Origin: Labrenzia sp. R4_2
GTDB taxonomy: Bacteria > Pseudomonadota > Alphaproteobacteria > Rhizobiales > Stappiaceae
NCBI RefSeq assembly: GCF_017743865.1
Contig: NZ_JAGHRJ010000004.1
Span: 1-64,000 of the forward strand
Length of the DNA stretch: 64,000 bases
Direction of reading: 5' to 3'
The position numbers and the translations under genes are program-made. The notes below the pieces were generated by a model. That model did not search any database. It saw only the letters and a list, made by a program, of their open reading frames with translations, and was not told where the DNA came from. Of this stretch, positions 26,580 through 35,611 are shown one piece after another (position 1 is the first letter of the stretch; every line of letters begins with the position of its first letter).

Positions 26580-27518
26580 ATGACAAACAACAAGACAATC
26601 AGTGACGCATGCAAAGCCTGGATCAAGCGCTGTGAGCGCGATGAACTGGAACGCGCAACCCTGCGCTCCTATCGCAATCATGTTGATCACCACATCGAGC
26701 CAGCCATTGGCGATCGCGAGCTAAGCAGCCTCACCCGCTCACACGTGCGCGATTTCATGGATGACATGCTGGACAAAAACTCCCGTGCCATGACAGACAA
26801 GGTGCTGCGCTCTTTGCGCTCAGCTCTGAACGAAGCCCTCGATCGCGAGTGGATCGACAACAACGTGGCTCTGTCCGTGAAGCTGCGCAGGGCCTCACGG
26901 AACGCTCCCGATCGCATCATCCCGACCAAGGCGGAGATCAAGGCGATGCTCGAGACTGTCCCTGATAAGCAGCGCCCGCTCATCACCACAGCGATCTACA
27001 CGGGCATGCGCATGTCGGAGCTGCGTGGTCTGCGTTGGGAAGATGTTGATTTTCAGAAGTCGATCATTCGTGTGCGTCAACGCGCTGATCGCTTCAATCA
27101 GATCGGCAAGCCCAAGTCGAAGTCGGGCCGAAGAGACATTCCCATGGCACCAAGCGTCAAGAAGGTACTTATGACCTGGAAAGCGAACTGCCCAACGGGT
27201 GATCTCGATCTGGTCTTTCCGAATGGTGTTGGCAATGTCGAGAGCCCGTCGAACATCTCAAACCGGGTTCTGTATCCCCTCTTGAAAGACGCTGGCATCG
27301 TAACTGCAGAGGGCAAGCCGAAGTTCTCGTTCCATGCCCTGCGTCATGCCGCTGCCTCGCTTTACATTGAACAGGGCTGGCCCGCGAAGAAAATCCAGAC
27401 GCTGTTGGGACATGCTTCGATCACCATGACCTTTGACGTCTACGGGCACCTGTTTGACAACGCCGAAGATGATGTCGCCCTGTTTGCAAAGCTCGAGGCA
27501 GATCTGGAGGCGGCTTAG
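26580..27518 (+). CDS. Tyrosine recombinase / site-specific integrase
   Basis: 312 residues. N-terminal SAM-like core-binding domain (about 7-100, ELERATLRSYRNHVDHHI) and C-terminal catalytic domain with a full active set: R144 (TGMRMSELRG), a Lys in the beta-hairpin (about 177-181), H252-x-x-R255 (FHALRHAAA), H278 (LLGHASITMT) and nucleophile Y288 (DVYGHLF). Integrases of this size serve prophages and genomic islands that insert into tRNA genes; a tRNA-Met 3' half lies 0.9 kb downstream. It is apparently intact and could still be active. A degraded relative is at 58804. Confidence 0.9.
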   Translation: MTNNKTISDACKAWIKRCERDELERATLRSYRNHVDHHIEPAIGDRELSSLTRSHVRDFMDDMLDKNSRAMTDKVLRSLRSALNEALDREWIDNNVALSVKLRRASRNAPDRIIPTKAEIKAMLETVPDKQRPLITTAIYTGMRMSELRGLRWEDVDFQKSIIRVRQRADRFNQIGKPKSKSGRRDIPMAPSVKKVLMTWKANCPTGDLDLVFPNGVGNVESPSNISNRVLYPLLKDAGIVTAEGKPKFSFHALRHAAASLYIEQGWPAKKIQTLLGHASITMTFDVYGHLFDNAEDDVALFAKLEADLEAA

Positions 27519-27743
27519 TTAGAACCCTGTTGGTTTCGGCAGTTTAATCAAATCCCAAAGCCTGCTGTCCGGATCGGTTTTTCGTTTGGCCCGCATGAAT
27601 TTCCTGAGGTTGGGCGCCGTCCACGGTCTGCCGCGTTGGGTCTGAATGCCTTTTTCATTCAAGCCGTCAACAATGTCTTTGACCGTGAACGGAGGTGAAA
27701 GGTCGTCTGTTATCCAATCATTGCAGAGCTTGTTAATGTGCAT
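27519..27743 (-). CDS. Small unknown protein, possible accessory recombination/DNA-binding protein
   Basis: 74 residues, ending directly next to the integrase stop codon on the opposite strand. The middle, VDGLNEKGIQTQRGRPWTAP followed by NLRKFMRA, resembles the 'LN..G..T.RG..W....L' helix pair common in Recombinase domains of serine recombinases, but nothing else of such an enzyme is present. It may be a small DNA-binding partner of the element. Start site is weak. Confidence 0.4.
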   Translation of the reverse strand: MHINKLCNDWITDDLSPPFTVKDIVDGLNEKGIQTQRGRPWTAPNLRKFMRAKRKTDPDSRLWDLIKLPKPTGF

Positions 27744-27830
27744 GCTTATGAAAATTTCATCATAAAGTGCCAGTTTCTCAGTGGCTTGTGACGGACTTCC
27801 CGCTGAGTCTTTTGGCTTCGCTCGAACATG

Positions 27831-28289
27831 CTACTTCTGAAGCGCCTTTCGGAACTCACGCGCCGCCTGACGCTCCTTACTTTGATGTAATCGATCCAAG
27901 ATGAGAACACGAAGAGTTTGTTGATCAAGCTCTTCCAGTCTCGCCCCTTGCAGCGTGCAAAAAATGTTGATGTCTGATTTCTGAATTGCCGTTTGGAAAG
28001 CCAAGGCGCTGTCCCAGTCATGATTGTCGAAGAGCCGCGCAACATTGTCGATCAACATGCGCTGCTGCGTTGTAACAGATTTAATGAACGCGGCTCTGAG
28101 CACCGGATGGTTCGCTTCAATCCGCTCATCAACTCCGACTCCCAGCGCGAAGTGCGAAGTAATTTCTCTATCCGCAGCGCTGACTGCTTCTTGCAAACAG
28201 GTCCACTGAAACCGGACCGAAGGGTCAAGGCTTAAATCTGCGGGCTGGACCGAGCGTGGGAAGCCGCGAGCTACAAGAAGAGCGATCAT
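27831..28289 (-). CDS. Unknown protein, mainly helical
   Basis: 152 residues without signal peptide or membrane segment. The composition is globular and helical (TTQQRMLIDNVARLFDNHDW; LDRLHQSKERQAAREFRKAL). No family recognised. It lies between the integrase and the tRNA-Met fragment, so it is probably element cargo. The ribosome site is weak, and the call rests mainly on length and composition. Confidence 0.4.
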   Translation of the reverse strand: MIALLVARGFPRSVQPADLSLDPSVRFQWTCLQEAVSAADREITSHFALGVGVDERIEANHPVLRAAFIKSVTTQQRMLIDNVARLFDNHDWDSALAFQTAIQKSDINIFCTLQGARLEELDQQTLRVLILDRLHQSKERQAAREFRKALQK

Positions 28290-28399
28290 CGAAGAACCGT
28301 AACCAAAAGATCAAAAACAATCATCTGGTTACAGCTACAACGTGACCTCACGCAAGCTCAAAGTCATCTCAAAACCATGAAATTCATAGCTTTTCCGTT

Positions 28400-28447
28400 G
28401 GAATCATAATCCGCGTGTCGGGGGTTCGAGTCCCTCTCCCGCTACCA
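28400..28447 (+). other. Partial tRNA-Met(CAU) 3' half: probable island attachment site (att)
   Basis: 48 bp form the 3' half of a tRNA: anticodon loop ATCATAA (anticodon CAT), anticodon 3' stem TCCGC, variable bases GTGTC, T-arm GGGGG-TTCGAGT-CCCTC, acceptor strand TCCCGCT, discriminator A and CCA. The sequence before it does not continue the tRNA (no D-arm or acceptor 5' strand; the 5' anticodon stem is only partly matched), so this is not a working gene. Such fragments arise when an element integrates into a tRNA 3' end. Orientation puts the intact tRNA-Met and the rest of the island to the left. Confidence 0.75.
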
Positions 28448-29113
28448 CTTTTCAAAAAACAAATCAGCATCGCTAGCCGCTCTGCAGTGGGAAAGTGGTT
28501 TCGCCAGTTTACCGGCAAGTTGTAGCGCCCAATTTCGTTTTGCAAATTGTGGTGCGAACTCTCACCAGAGTTTGCGAATTGGTTCCCATCTTGAATTTGC
28601 GCGGTCGCTGTTTTCACTAGGTAATTTCATGTGGCGCAAAATGGACCTCCGACCTACCGTCGTTTTGTGCCAAATGAAGTTGCGCGGCCGTTTTCAAGAT
28701 TGTTCTGCCAAAATGGCTCAATTCCGCCAATTACCAGATATTCCCACTTAATCCCGGATATTGCCTTAGTGCCAAGTGTTCTTGCGCGTTACAGATGGTC
28801 ACCTCACCCCGTCCAGAAACTCAGCGATGTCTACTCCACCATTATTATGCGCCTGAAAACCGGGGGCGCTCGGTACGAAGCCACGGAAAGCTTACGTGCG
28901 CGAGTGTTGAAAGAGCTAAGCATCAGTTGAGGATGGGACGCGGTACATAAACGGGTCCAAGACAGTATCTAAAGGGGTGCCTGCGGACACCGTCGTACTC
29001 TTTAATTTCAGCACGCAAGGCAGACGGTTATGTGGAGACATGTGCCCGTCAGTAGGACCCGAAGTGCACGGCAGTTACCGTTCATGTCCGCAGAAAAAAC
29101 TCTGCTTCCAAGA
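28448..29113. other. Intergenic, no supported gene
   Basis: Frames at 28384-28617 (minus) and 28631-28930 (plus) have no ribosome site or recognisable domain. The stretch lies just outside the presumed att site, between the island and the sulfite-exporter gene, and no terminator with a T-tract is obvious. Confidence 0.4.
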
Positions 29114-29845
29114 TCAGCCCAGCACCGACTTGGCAATTAGCAGCACGGATCCGGTGGAAGCGATGGAGAGCATCAGAATGCGCCCCACCGCCTGCGTCAT
29201 GAATCTTCGTGCCCAACGCCCAAAACCGTACCCGATTAGCAGCCCCGGAAATAGCATCAGGCCATCCAATGCCAGCCGGACATTGAACACCCCCACATAG
29301 GCAAGCGCACAAAGAGATGTGATGTAGGAAAACGTGAAAACCAAAGCCATGGTCGGGCGCGTTTTTTCCAATGGCTCGTTTTGGTACATGATAACAAGCG
29401 GGGCACCCGGAATGCCTGATGTTGATCCCATGATGCCGACGGCCACGCCGCATATGGAGAGGTTTCGAGGTGTGAATGGCGGCGCCTTTGCAAAAATCGA
29501 AATTGCGACGGCTAGCAGTATCAAACTTGCGAACACCACGGCCAGCCTGTCCCCAGGAATGCGGCTCAGGATGGCTGCACCGATGAGTGTGCCGACCAGA
29601 ATGGCCGGCCCAAGCGCCAGGATCTCGCGGCGAACGACATGAGATCTCCCATCCCCAAGCATGAAGACAGACAAAAAGAGATTGATAAATAACATCGGCC
29701 CCGGCACGAAACTGATGCTCACAAGCGCCAGCAACGGGGCGGCAATCATCGCGAACCCCATGCCGGTGGAAGTCTGGACCAAAGCGGCGATCACGACGGC
29801 GCAATTTGCCAACAAGAATGCGTCCAGTGCGTGATTCACTTCCAC
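29114..29845 (-). CDS. TauE/SafE-family membrane exporter (probable sulfite exporter)
   Basis: 243 residues from the GTG at 29845, chosen because AGGGAG lies seven bases upstream and the first membrane helix follows directly; an ATG 32 codons upstream gives a non-family leader. About eight membrane helices with the repeat pattern TSTGMGFAMIAAPLLALV (N-half) and GIMGSTSGIPGAPLVIMYQN (C-half). TauE/SafE proteins export sulfite or sulfonate-derived anions. It is downstream of xsc on the same strand, which fits disposal of the sulfite that Xsc releases. The 214-bp gap allows a separate promoter. Confidence 0.82.
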   Translation of the reverse strand: MEVNHALDAFLLANCAVVIAALVQTSTGMGFAMIAAPLLALVSISFVPGPMLFINLFLSVFMLGDGRSHVVRREILALGPAILVGTLIGAAILSRIPGDRLAVVFASLILLAVAISIFAKAPPFTPRNLSICGVAVGIMGSTSGIPGAPLVIMYQNEPLEKTRPTMALVFTFSYITSLCALAYVGVFNVRLALDGLMLFPGLLIGYGFGRWARRFMTQAVGRILMLSIASTGSVLLIAKSVLG

Positions 29846-30059
29846 GAAAAGGCTCCCTATCCTGTCTTCAACCTCTTGGTTCCAGGCAGCTGTTCCGCCG
29901 CCAACGGACCAGCCCCGTTGATTTGATTGGGGCACAAACACCCAGACATAACGGTTTGCGCGCTTTCAAAACCCGAGCTGGGTGTTGTGAACCTTAAAAT
30001 GGCGGCGCGCGCCAACATCCTGTGAGCGCACGCCTTTTCTGCCACTTTTTCGCGACGGG

Positions 30060-31832
30060 TTAGATCGCCTGCTCCATCATATCCGCAGGATCGATGCCGG
30101 CGACGCCAACCGGTTTTTTCATTGCGTCACGGCGGAAGGGCTCACCCAATTCCTGATTGATCATCGCCTCGATCAACGTAGTCTTTCCGGCCTTTTGATC
30201 TTCAAGTGCCTGGTTCAGAGCATCGGTCAGTTCTTGCATGGTGCGGGCAACAACGCCTTTCAATCCGCAAGACTGGGCAATCCCTGCGTAAGAGACGCCT
30301 TCATCAAGTTCCGTGCCGACAAAGTTGTCGTCAAACCAGAGCGTCGAGTTTCGTTTTTCCGCGCCCCACTGGTAATTGCGGAAAACGATCTGGGTGATTG
30401 CCGGCCATTCGCCGCGTCCGATCGCGGTCAGTTCGTTGACAGCGATGCCAAAAGCACCATCGCCTGCAAAGCCCACGACGGGCACATCCGGGCAGCCAAT
30501 CTTGGCTCCGACAATTGATGGCAAACCGTAGCCGCACGGCCCGAAGAGCCCTGGTGCGAGGTATTTGCGGCCCTCTTCGAAGGACGGATAGGCATTGCCA
30601 ATTGCGCAGTTGTTGCCAATGTCGGATGAGATAATCGCCTCTTTCGGCAGCGCTGCCTGGATTGCGCGCCATGCCATACGCGGGCTCATCCAATCCGGCT
30701 TAGCCGCACGTGCGCGTTCATTCCATGTTGTTCCAGGATCGTCATCTTCATGATCCATCGAAGACAATTGTTGCGCCCAACGGGACTTGACGAGCGAAAT
30801 ACGAACCAACCGTTCATCGCGTCCATCATTGCCCGCAGTATCCGACAGGTTCGCCAGGATACCCTCAGCAACTTTTTTCGCGTCACCAACAATACCGACC
30901 GAGACCTTCTTGGTCAGGCCGATCCGGTCCGGATTGATATCGACCTGAATGATTTTCGCATCCGTTGGCCAATACTCCATGCCGTAGCCGGGGAGTGTTG
31001 AGAACGGGTTCAATCGCGTACCGAGACATAGAACGACATCGGCCTCCTTGATCAGTTCCATACCGGCCTTCGACCCGTTGTATCCCAGCGGCCCGGCAAA
31101 AAGCGGGTGCGAGCCCGGGAAAGCGTCGTTGTGCTGGTACCCCACACAAACAGGCGCCGAAAGGCGCTCAGCCAATGCAACAGATGCAGGAATTGCGCCC
31201 GAGAGGACCACCCCCGCACCATTCAGGATGACAGGACTCTTGGCGGAACTCAGAAGCTCGGCAGCCGCGGCAACCGAGTTTTCACCGCCCGGCGAAGCTT
31301 CGAAAACGATCGGATCGGGGATCTCAATGTCGACGACCTGTGTCCAGAAATCCCGCGGCAGATTGATCTGGGCCGGACCACTCAGACGGCGGGCTTGCGA
31401 GATCACACGCGTCAGAACCTCGGCGACGCGCGTAGGGTCACGAACCTCTTCTTGATATGCCACCATATCTTCGAAAAGCTTCATCTGCTCGACTTCCTGG
31501 AAGCCGCCTTGCCCTATGGTCTTGTTCGCGGCTTGCGGAGTAACCAGCAAAAGCGGCGTGTGGTTCCAGTAGGCGGTTTTTACTGCAGTTACGAAGTTGG
31601 TAATGCCCGGACCGTTTTGCGCGATCATCATCGACATTTTGCCGGTAGCGCGCGTGTAGCCGTCAGCCATCATCCCGGCGCTGCCTTCGTGCGCGCAGTC
31701 CCAGAAGGTGATGCCCGCAGTCGGAAACAGATCAGAGATCGGCATCATGGCGGATCCGATTATGCCAAACGCGTTTTTTATTCCGTGGCGTTGGAGAACT
31801 TTGACGAAGGCTTCTTCAGTCGTCATTTTCAT
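30060..31832 (-). CDS. xsc: Sulfoacetaldehyde acetyltransferase
   Basis: 590 residues from the ATG at 31832 (MKMTTEEAFVKVLQRHGI; AAGGGAG upstream). The N-terminus matches Xsc closely: FGIIGSAMMPISDLFP, WDCAHEGSAGMMADGYTRAT with the cofactor Glu, and AQNGPGITNFVTAVKTAYWN. The PP domain has the ThDP motif starting GFAGDGAFGIAVNE and ending RNYQWGAEKRN. Xsc (ThDP, Mg) converts sulfoacetaldehyde and phosphate into acetyl phosphate and sulfite, the desulfonation step shared by taurine and isethionate degradation. Phosphotransacetylase (pta), often next to xsc, is not in this window. Neighbours (GMC dehydrogenase, TRAP importer, TauE) point to isethionate rather than taurine as feedstock. Confidence 0.92.
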   Translation of the reverse strand: MKMTTEEAFVKVLQRHGIKNAFGIIGSAMMPISDLFPTAGITFWDCAHEGSAGMMADGYTRATGKMSMMIAQNGPGITNFVTAVKTAYWNHTPLLLVTPQAANKTIGQGGFQEVEQMKLFEDMVAYQEEVRDPTRVAEVLTRVISQARRLSGPAQINLPRDFWTQVVDIEIPDPIVFEASPGGENSVAAAAELLSSAKSPVILNGAGVVLSGAIPASVALAERLSAPVCVGYQHNDAFPGSHPLFAGPLGYNGSKAGMELIKEADVVLCLGTRLNPFSTLPGYGMEYWPTDAKIIQVDINPDRIGLTKKVSVGIVGDAKKVAEGILANLSDTAGNDGRDERLVRISLVKSRWAQQLSSMDHEDDDPGTTWNERARAAKPDWMSPRMAWRAIQAALPKEAIISSDIGNNCAIGNAYPSFEEGRKYLAPGLFGPCGYGLPSIVGAKIGCPDVPVVGFAGDGAFGIAVNELTAIGRGEWPAITQIVFRNYQWGAEKRNSTLWFDDNFVGTELDEGVSYAGIAQSCGLKGVVARTMQELTDALNQALEDQKAGKTTLIEAMINQELGEPFRRDAMKKPVGVAGIDPADMMEQAI

Positions 31833-31878
31833 GCCGTTACTCCCTTGGAGATGTACATTGGAATTGGAATTCGGGGCG

Positions 31879-33489
31879 CTACATTGCGCCAACCTTCTGG
31901 TCTTCCAGGATCATGTCGGACACTTTCTCACCGATCATGATTGCTGGAGCGTTGGTATTGCCCGAGACGATTTCGGGCATGATCGAGCAGTCAGCGACAC
32001 GCAGTCCCTCAATGCCATGAACGCGCAGACGTTCGTCGACAACGGCGCCTTCGCCTTCGCCCATCTTGCAGGTGCCGGTTGGATGATAGATTGTCGTCGA
32101 GTTATTCCGCGCCCAGTCGAGCGTGGCTTCGTAGTCGTTGATATCAAGCGAGGCGTCCGGGCGGAATTCTTCTGAAATCTTATGCTTCAGCGGAGCATGC
32201 TGCGCGATGCGCCGGGCAATGTTGATACCGGCCACGATCGTCCGGCGATCGGTCTCGGTCGACAGGTAGTTTGGATGTATTTTCGGATAAACGCTGGCAT
32301 CCGGCGACGCGAGGCGGATTTCACCCCGGCTTTCCGGGCGAAGTTGACATACCGACATCGTAAAGGCTGAAAATGGGTGAACGCCTTCACCAGGACTGTC
32401 TGCTGACCAAGGCTGTACATGAAACTGGATGTCCGGCGTATCAACGTGATCACCTGTGCGCAGGAACCCCGTCGCCAAGCTGGCGGCCATCGTCATCGGT
32501 CCGGCCCGGAACAGCGCGTACTTCAACGCGATACGTGCCTGGTTGAGTAAACTGCGAACTTCGTCGTTCAGTGTGGGCTCATTACACTTGAAGACGAGGC
32601 GCGCCTGTAGATGATCCTGTAAGTTCTTGCCGACGCCCGGCAGGTCAGCAACAATATCAATACCTTGCTCTTTCAGGTGTTGGGCCTCTCCGATACCCGA
32701 GACCATCAAAAGCTGAGGTGAGCCGATTGCGCCTGCCGACAGAATGACTTCAGCGCCGGCCTTTACCGTATGCTCGCGCCCTTCAGTGTCCTGGTAGACC
32801 ACACCTGTTGCGCGCGCCCCCTCGAAAAGTATGCGTTTCGTTGCCGCCCGTGTCACAACCTGAAGGTTCGAACGCGACTGGACCGGCTTCAGGAAAGCAA
32901 CGGCAGAGGAGCATCGCCGTCCATTCCGGGTTGTGAGTTGAAAATACCCAACGCCTTCCTGTTCAGCGCCATTGTAGTCGGGATTGAGAGGATAACCTGC
33001 AGCTTGGGCTGCCTCCACCCAGGCATCGCAGATGGGCCTTTGCAGGCGCATGTCCGATACCGACAACGGACCGCCCTGTCCATGGAATGCATCAGCGCCA
33101 CGCTCTTGATCTTCCGAGCGCTTGAAAAGTGGGAGGACATCGTCCCACCCCCAGCCTGTGTTCCCCATTTGACGCCAGCGGTCATAATCCTGCGGTTGCC
33201 CGCGAACATAAAGAAGGCCGTTGAGAGACGAAGACCCTCCGAGCACTTTCCCTCGCGGCCAGTCAAGTTGCCGGCCATTCAATCCTGGATCTGGCTCTGT
33301 CTTGTAACACCAGTCGACACTGGGGTTATGCATGGTCTTGAAGTAACCAACCGGAATGTGGATCCACGGGTTTCGATCCGCGCCGCCCGCTTCCAGAAGG
33401 ATGACCTTGGTGTTCGGACTCGCACTCAGCCGATTTGCGATCACGCATCCCGCCGAACCGGCGCCGACGACCACAAAATCTGCTTCCAT
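31879..33489 (-). CDS. GMC-family FAD dehydrogenase, probable isethionate dehydrogenase
   Basis: 536 residues from the ATG at 33489 (GGAGGG upstream). N-terminal FAD motif VVGAGSAGCVIANRLS (residues about 7-22), GMC signature GKVLGGSSSLNGLLYVRG (about 80), and C-terminal catalytic region YHPTGTCKMG (His about 469) and SGNTNAPAIMIGEK (Asn/His position about 511). GMC enzymes oxidise alcohols to aldehydes. The isethionate dehydrogenase IseJ is of this type and passes electrons to the respiratory chain; a gene one step upstream of xsc, divergent from a TRAP importer, fits that role (isethionate to sulfoacetaldehyde). Choline or another alcohol is the alternative; no betaine-aldehyde dehydrogenase is adjacent. 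Confidence 0.8.
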   Translation of the reverse strand: MEADFVVVGAGSAGCVIANRLSASPNTKVILLEAGGADRNPWIHIPVGYFKTMHNPSVDWCYKTEPDPGLNGRQLDWPRGKVLGGSSSLNGLLYVRGQPQDYDRWRQMGNTGWGWDDVLPLFKRSEDQERGADAFHGQGGPLSVSDMRLQRPICDAWVEAAQAAGYPLNPDYNGAEQEGVGYFQLTTRNGRRCSSAVAFLKPVQSRSNLQVVTRAATKRILFEGARATGVVYQDTEGREHTVKAGAEVILSAGAIGSPQLLMVSGIGEAQHLKEQGIDIVADLPGVGKNLQDHLQARLVFKCNEPTLNDEVRSLLNQARIALKYALFRAGPMTMAASLATGFLRTGDHVDTPDIQFHVQPWSADSPGEGVHPFSAFTMSVCQLRPESRGEIRLASPDASVYPKIHPNYLSTETDRRTIVAGINIARRIAQHAPLKHKISEEFRPDASLDINDYEATLDWARNNSTTIYHPTGTCKMGEGEGAVVDERLRVHGIEGLRVADCSIMPEIVSGNTNAPAIMIGEKVSDMILEDQKVGAM

Positions 33490-33556
33490 TTTCAAAAAAC
33501 CCTCCATCAAATGCAAATATCTCTATGCAAGTTACCAATACTAATCTAGCTTTTTT

Positions 33557-33573
33557 TGATAAGTTAAGTATCA
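33557..33573. promoter_or_regulatory. Candidate operator TGATA-N7-TATCA in the isethionate divergent promoter
   Basis: An inverted repeat with 5-bp arms lies between the divergent GMC dehydrogenase and TRAP binding-protein genes, 25 bp before the latter's start. It is the best symmetrical candidate for the IclR-type regulator encoded at 36979. Confidence 0.35.
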
Positions 33574-33598
33574 TTAATTCACAAAATGGGAGGAATAA

Positions 33599-34828
33599 AT
33601 GGGAATTTATGATCGCATAAAGGGTGTCTCACGCCGAGATTTCTTCAAAATTGCAGGAACTTACGGCATGAGCTCGACGCTCTTTGCTGCAGGCGCGTTC
33701 GGCGGTGTGATGACGACGGCGAACCTCGCCAGAGCGGCAGAGTCCACTTACAACAAGCGCTTCGCAAAGGACGCCAAGCACACTCTGAAGTTCGGCGCAG
33801 CCGGATTTAACCCGCAAAACTTGTTGATCGAGCGGGCCGGCTGTCTTGAGTTCGCCCGTGACTTGGAGGAGCGTACGGACGGAGAAATCCGCATCGAATT
33901 CATCGGCAATAACCAGATTTGCGGCCAGCTCTCGTGCGTCGAGAAAGCACAACAAGGGATCATCGATCTCTACGCCGCGTCGACCCAGAATTCAGCCGGT
34001 GGCGCGCCCTACCTCAACGTGCTTGATTATGCGTATATGTTCCGCAGCCGCGCTGATCAGTACTACTTCATGTACTCACCGGAATCGCAACGGATCCTAC
34101 GTGAGCCGTTCGAGAAGCGTCACGGACTGAAGTTCCTGTTCACACACGCTGAACTTCGGGGCATCCAGCTCGGTCTGTCCTGGCAAGACAAGGAAACGGT
34201 CACATCGATTGATCAACTGGCAGGCACCAAGAACCGCGTTACGGGAACGCAGCTTGGCCGGATTGCAATGAATGCACTCAACCTGAACCCCGTGCCTGTC
34301 GCGTGGGAAGAGACACTTGACGGCCTCAAGCAAGGGTTGATAGATGGCGCTGAGACATGGGCTTCTGCCGTGGCCTACGCCAACATGTCACCGGTTGTAA
34401 GCCAATGTGTCGACCTGCGGTTCTTCTGCGGTACCGAACACACGGCGATGACCGTATCTACCTTCGACAGCCTGAGTGGCGAGTTGCAGGATGCTGTGAT
34501 GGAATCCTCATACCTCACCCAAGTTCACGTGCAGGCAGCAAACGAGGCCGCTCTCGTCAATACCGTCGGTTTCTCAAACCCTCAGTTGCCGGACACGATC
34601 TTCGCCCAGAACAACGTTCGGGTCGCGTCTCTGTCGGATGCCGAAATTCGCAAGGCCGAAGAAATGTGCTCGCCGGAGTTCCAGCCGCAGCTGTGGGAGC
34701 AATGGCGCGAACGCATCAATGGCTGGGCCGGTGGCATTGACACCTACCAGGACATCTACAACGAGGTGCGCAACAACCCGCACACTCTCGCTGAAAATGT
34801 CGAACCGCGCCGTTGGTGGAAAGGCTGA
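33599..34828 (+). CDS. TRAP transporter solute-binding protein with Tat signal (isethionate-type)
   Basis: 409 residues. The N-terminus has a twin-arginine motif SRRDFFK (residues 11-17) before a hydrophobic stretch and cleavage near ARA-AES, so the protein is probably exported folded by Tat rather than Sec. The mature part is DctP-like (AQQGIIDLYAASTQNSAGGA; GLKQGLIDGAETWASAVAY), though the family arginine region is diverged (TKNRVTGTQLGRIAMN). GGGAGGAA precedes the ATG. Operon with dctQ/dctM-type genes and an IclR regulator. Likely binds isethionate or a similar small sulfonate (inference from xsc and the GMC gene). Confidence 0.82.
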   Translation: MGIYDRIKGVSRRDFFKIAGTYGMSSTLFAAGAFGGVMTTANLARAAESTYNKRFAKDAKHTLKFGAAGFNPQNLLIERAGCLEFARDLEERTDGEIRIEFIGNNQICGQLSCVEKAQQGIIDLYAASTQNSAGGAPYLNVLDYAYMFRSRADQYYFMYSPESQRILREPFEKRHGLKFLFTHAELRGIQLGLSWQDKETVTSIDQLAGTKNRVTGTQLGRIAMNALNLNPVPVAWEETLDGLKQGLIDGAETWASAVAYANMSPVVSQCVDLRFFCGTEHTAMTVSTFDSLSGELQDAVMESSYLTQVHVQAANEAALVNTVGFSNPQLPDTIFAQNNVRVASLSDAEIRKAEEMCSPEFQPQLWEQWRERINGWAGGIDTYQDIYNEVRNNPHTLAENVEPRRWWKG

Positions 34829-34845
34829 TAAAATCCCAATGCCTA

Positions 34846-34889
34846 TTGCCGGAGGGCCTCTGCAAACAGTGTGTGAGGTCCTCCGGCAA
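34846..34889 (+). terminator. Intra-operon hairpin after the Tat-exported binding-protein gene
   Basis: Arms TTGCCGGAGGGCCTC (34846-34860) and GAGGTCCTCCGGCAA (34875-34889) form a 15-bp stem with one G-T wobble and a 14-base loop. There is no T-tract. It lies between the binding-protein stop and the small permease. Confidence 0.7.
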
Positions 34890-34942
34890 AGAATAAATGA
34901 CCGGATAATCCCGGCGACAATAGGAAACAGGGAGGACGGCCG

Positions 34943-35611
34943 ATGGAGCTCTGGTCCGATTTGGCTGCGCTCATCAGCGCGCTGGGAAGTCAAGATTCTT
35001 GGACGATCCGGCAGGCGCTTTCACCTAATACGGTCTACATTTTCGGTGCCGTGTTCCTCGCACTTTCGGGGATTCTGCTTGCCTGGATTTACCACCATGT
35101 CCCCGTCATTGAACGCTACTTCGAACGAACCGTTATGGTCACCTGCTATCTTTTGACGGCAGCCATCATCTTCTGGGGCGTTATTGACCGTTTCGTCTTC
35201 TCAAATCAGCAACCCTGGTCAACCACCATTCCCCCGTTTCTCTTCATGATCATGGCGCTCTTCGGGGGAGCCTACAATATCCGGATGCGGACGCATCTCA
35301 GCTTCTCTGAATTCCGAATGATCATGCCGCGGACGGCACAGTTCGCCTGTCTGCTTCTCGATTTCGTTCTTTGGTTTGGCTTCGCGCTTATTCTTCTCGT
35401 GACAACCCTGCGTGTGGTTGCGCTGTCCGCTTCGAACTTTCAAATCGTTCTGGGTACAGACAATACCATGCAATGGTGGTTCCTGTTGTCGGCTCCCATC
35501 GCCGCGACGCTTATGGCGGCGCGTGCGGTTGAAAACATCGAAGATGACTTAAAAAACATGCGCGCTGGCAAGCCCCTCCTCCGGCAGGCGGTTATTGGAG
35601 GAGATACCTGA
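34943..35611 (+). CDS. TRAP transporter small permease (DctQ type)
   Basis: 222 residues with four membrane segments (about 32-52, 66-84, 90-108 and 135-160, with the last pair close together), longer than the usual 160-180 because of an N-terminal extension. GGGAGGACG precedes the ATG. The stop overlaps the large-permease start (TGATG). It works with the DctM-type protein in importing the substrate of the Xsc pathway. Confidence 0.8.
   Translation: MELWSDLAALISALGSQDSWTIRQALSPNTVYIFGAVFLALSGILLAWIYHHVPVIERYFERTVMVTCYLLTAAIIFWGVIDRFVFSNQQPWSTTIPPFLFMIMALFGGAYNIRMRTHLSFSEFRMIMPRTAQFACLLLDFVLWFGFALILLVTTLRVVALSASNFQIVLGTDNTMQWWFLLSAPIAATLMAARAVENIEDDLKNMRAGKPLLRQAVIGGDT

Noticed and set aside
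28400..28447. A functional tRNA-Met gene
   Set aside because: Only the anticodon loop to CCA is present; no D-arm or 5' acceptor strand precedes it, so it can only be a 3' fragment.
29082..29804. A 240-codon minus-strand frame overlapping the TauE/SafE gene
   Set aside because: It is an alternate-frame shadow with His/Cys/Arg-rich composition; the overlapping frame has clear membrane helices and family motifs.
31879..33489. Choline dehydrogenase (betA) of betaine synthesis
   Set aside because: No betaine-aldehyde dehydrogenase or BetI is adjacent, whereas xsc and a sulfite exporter are; isethionate fits better.
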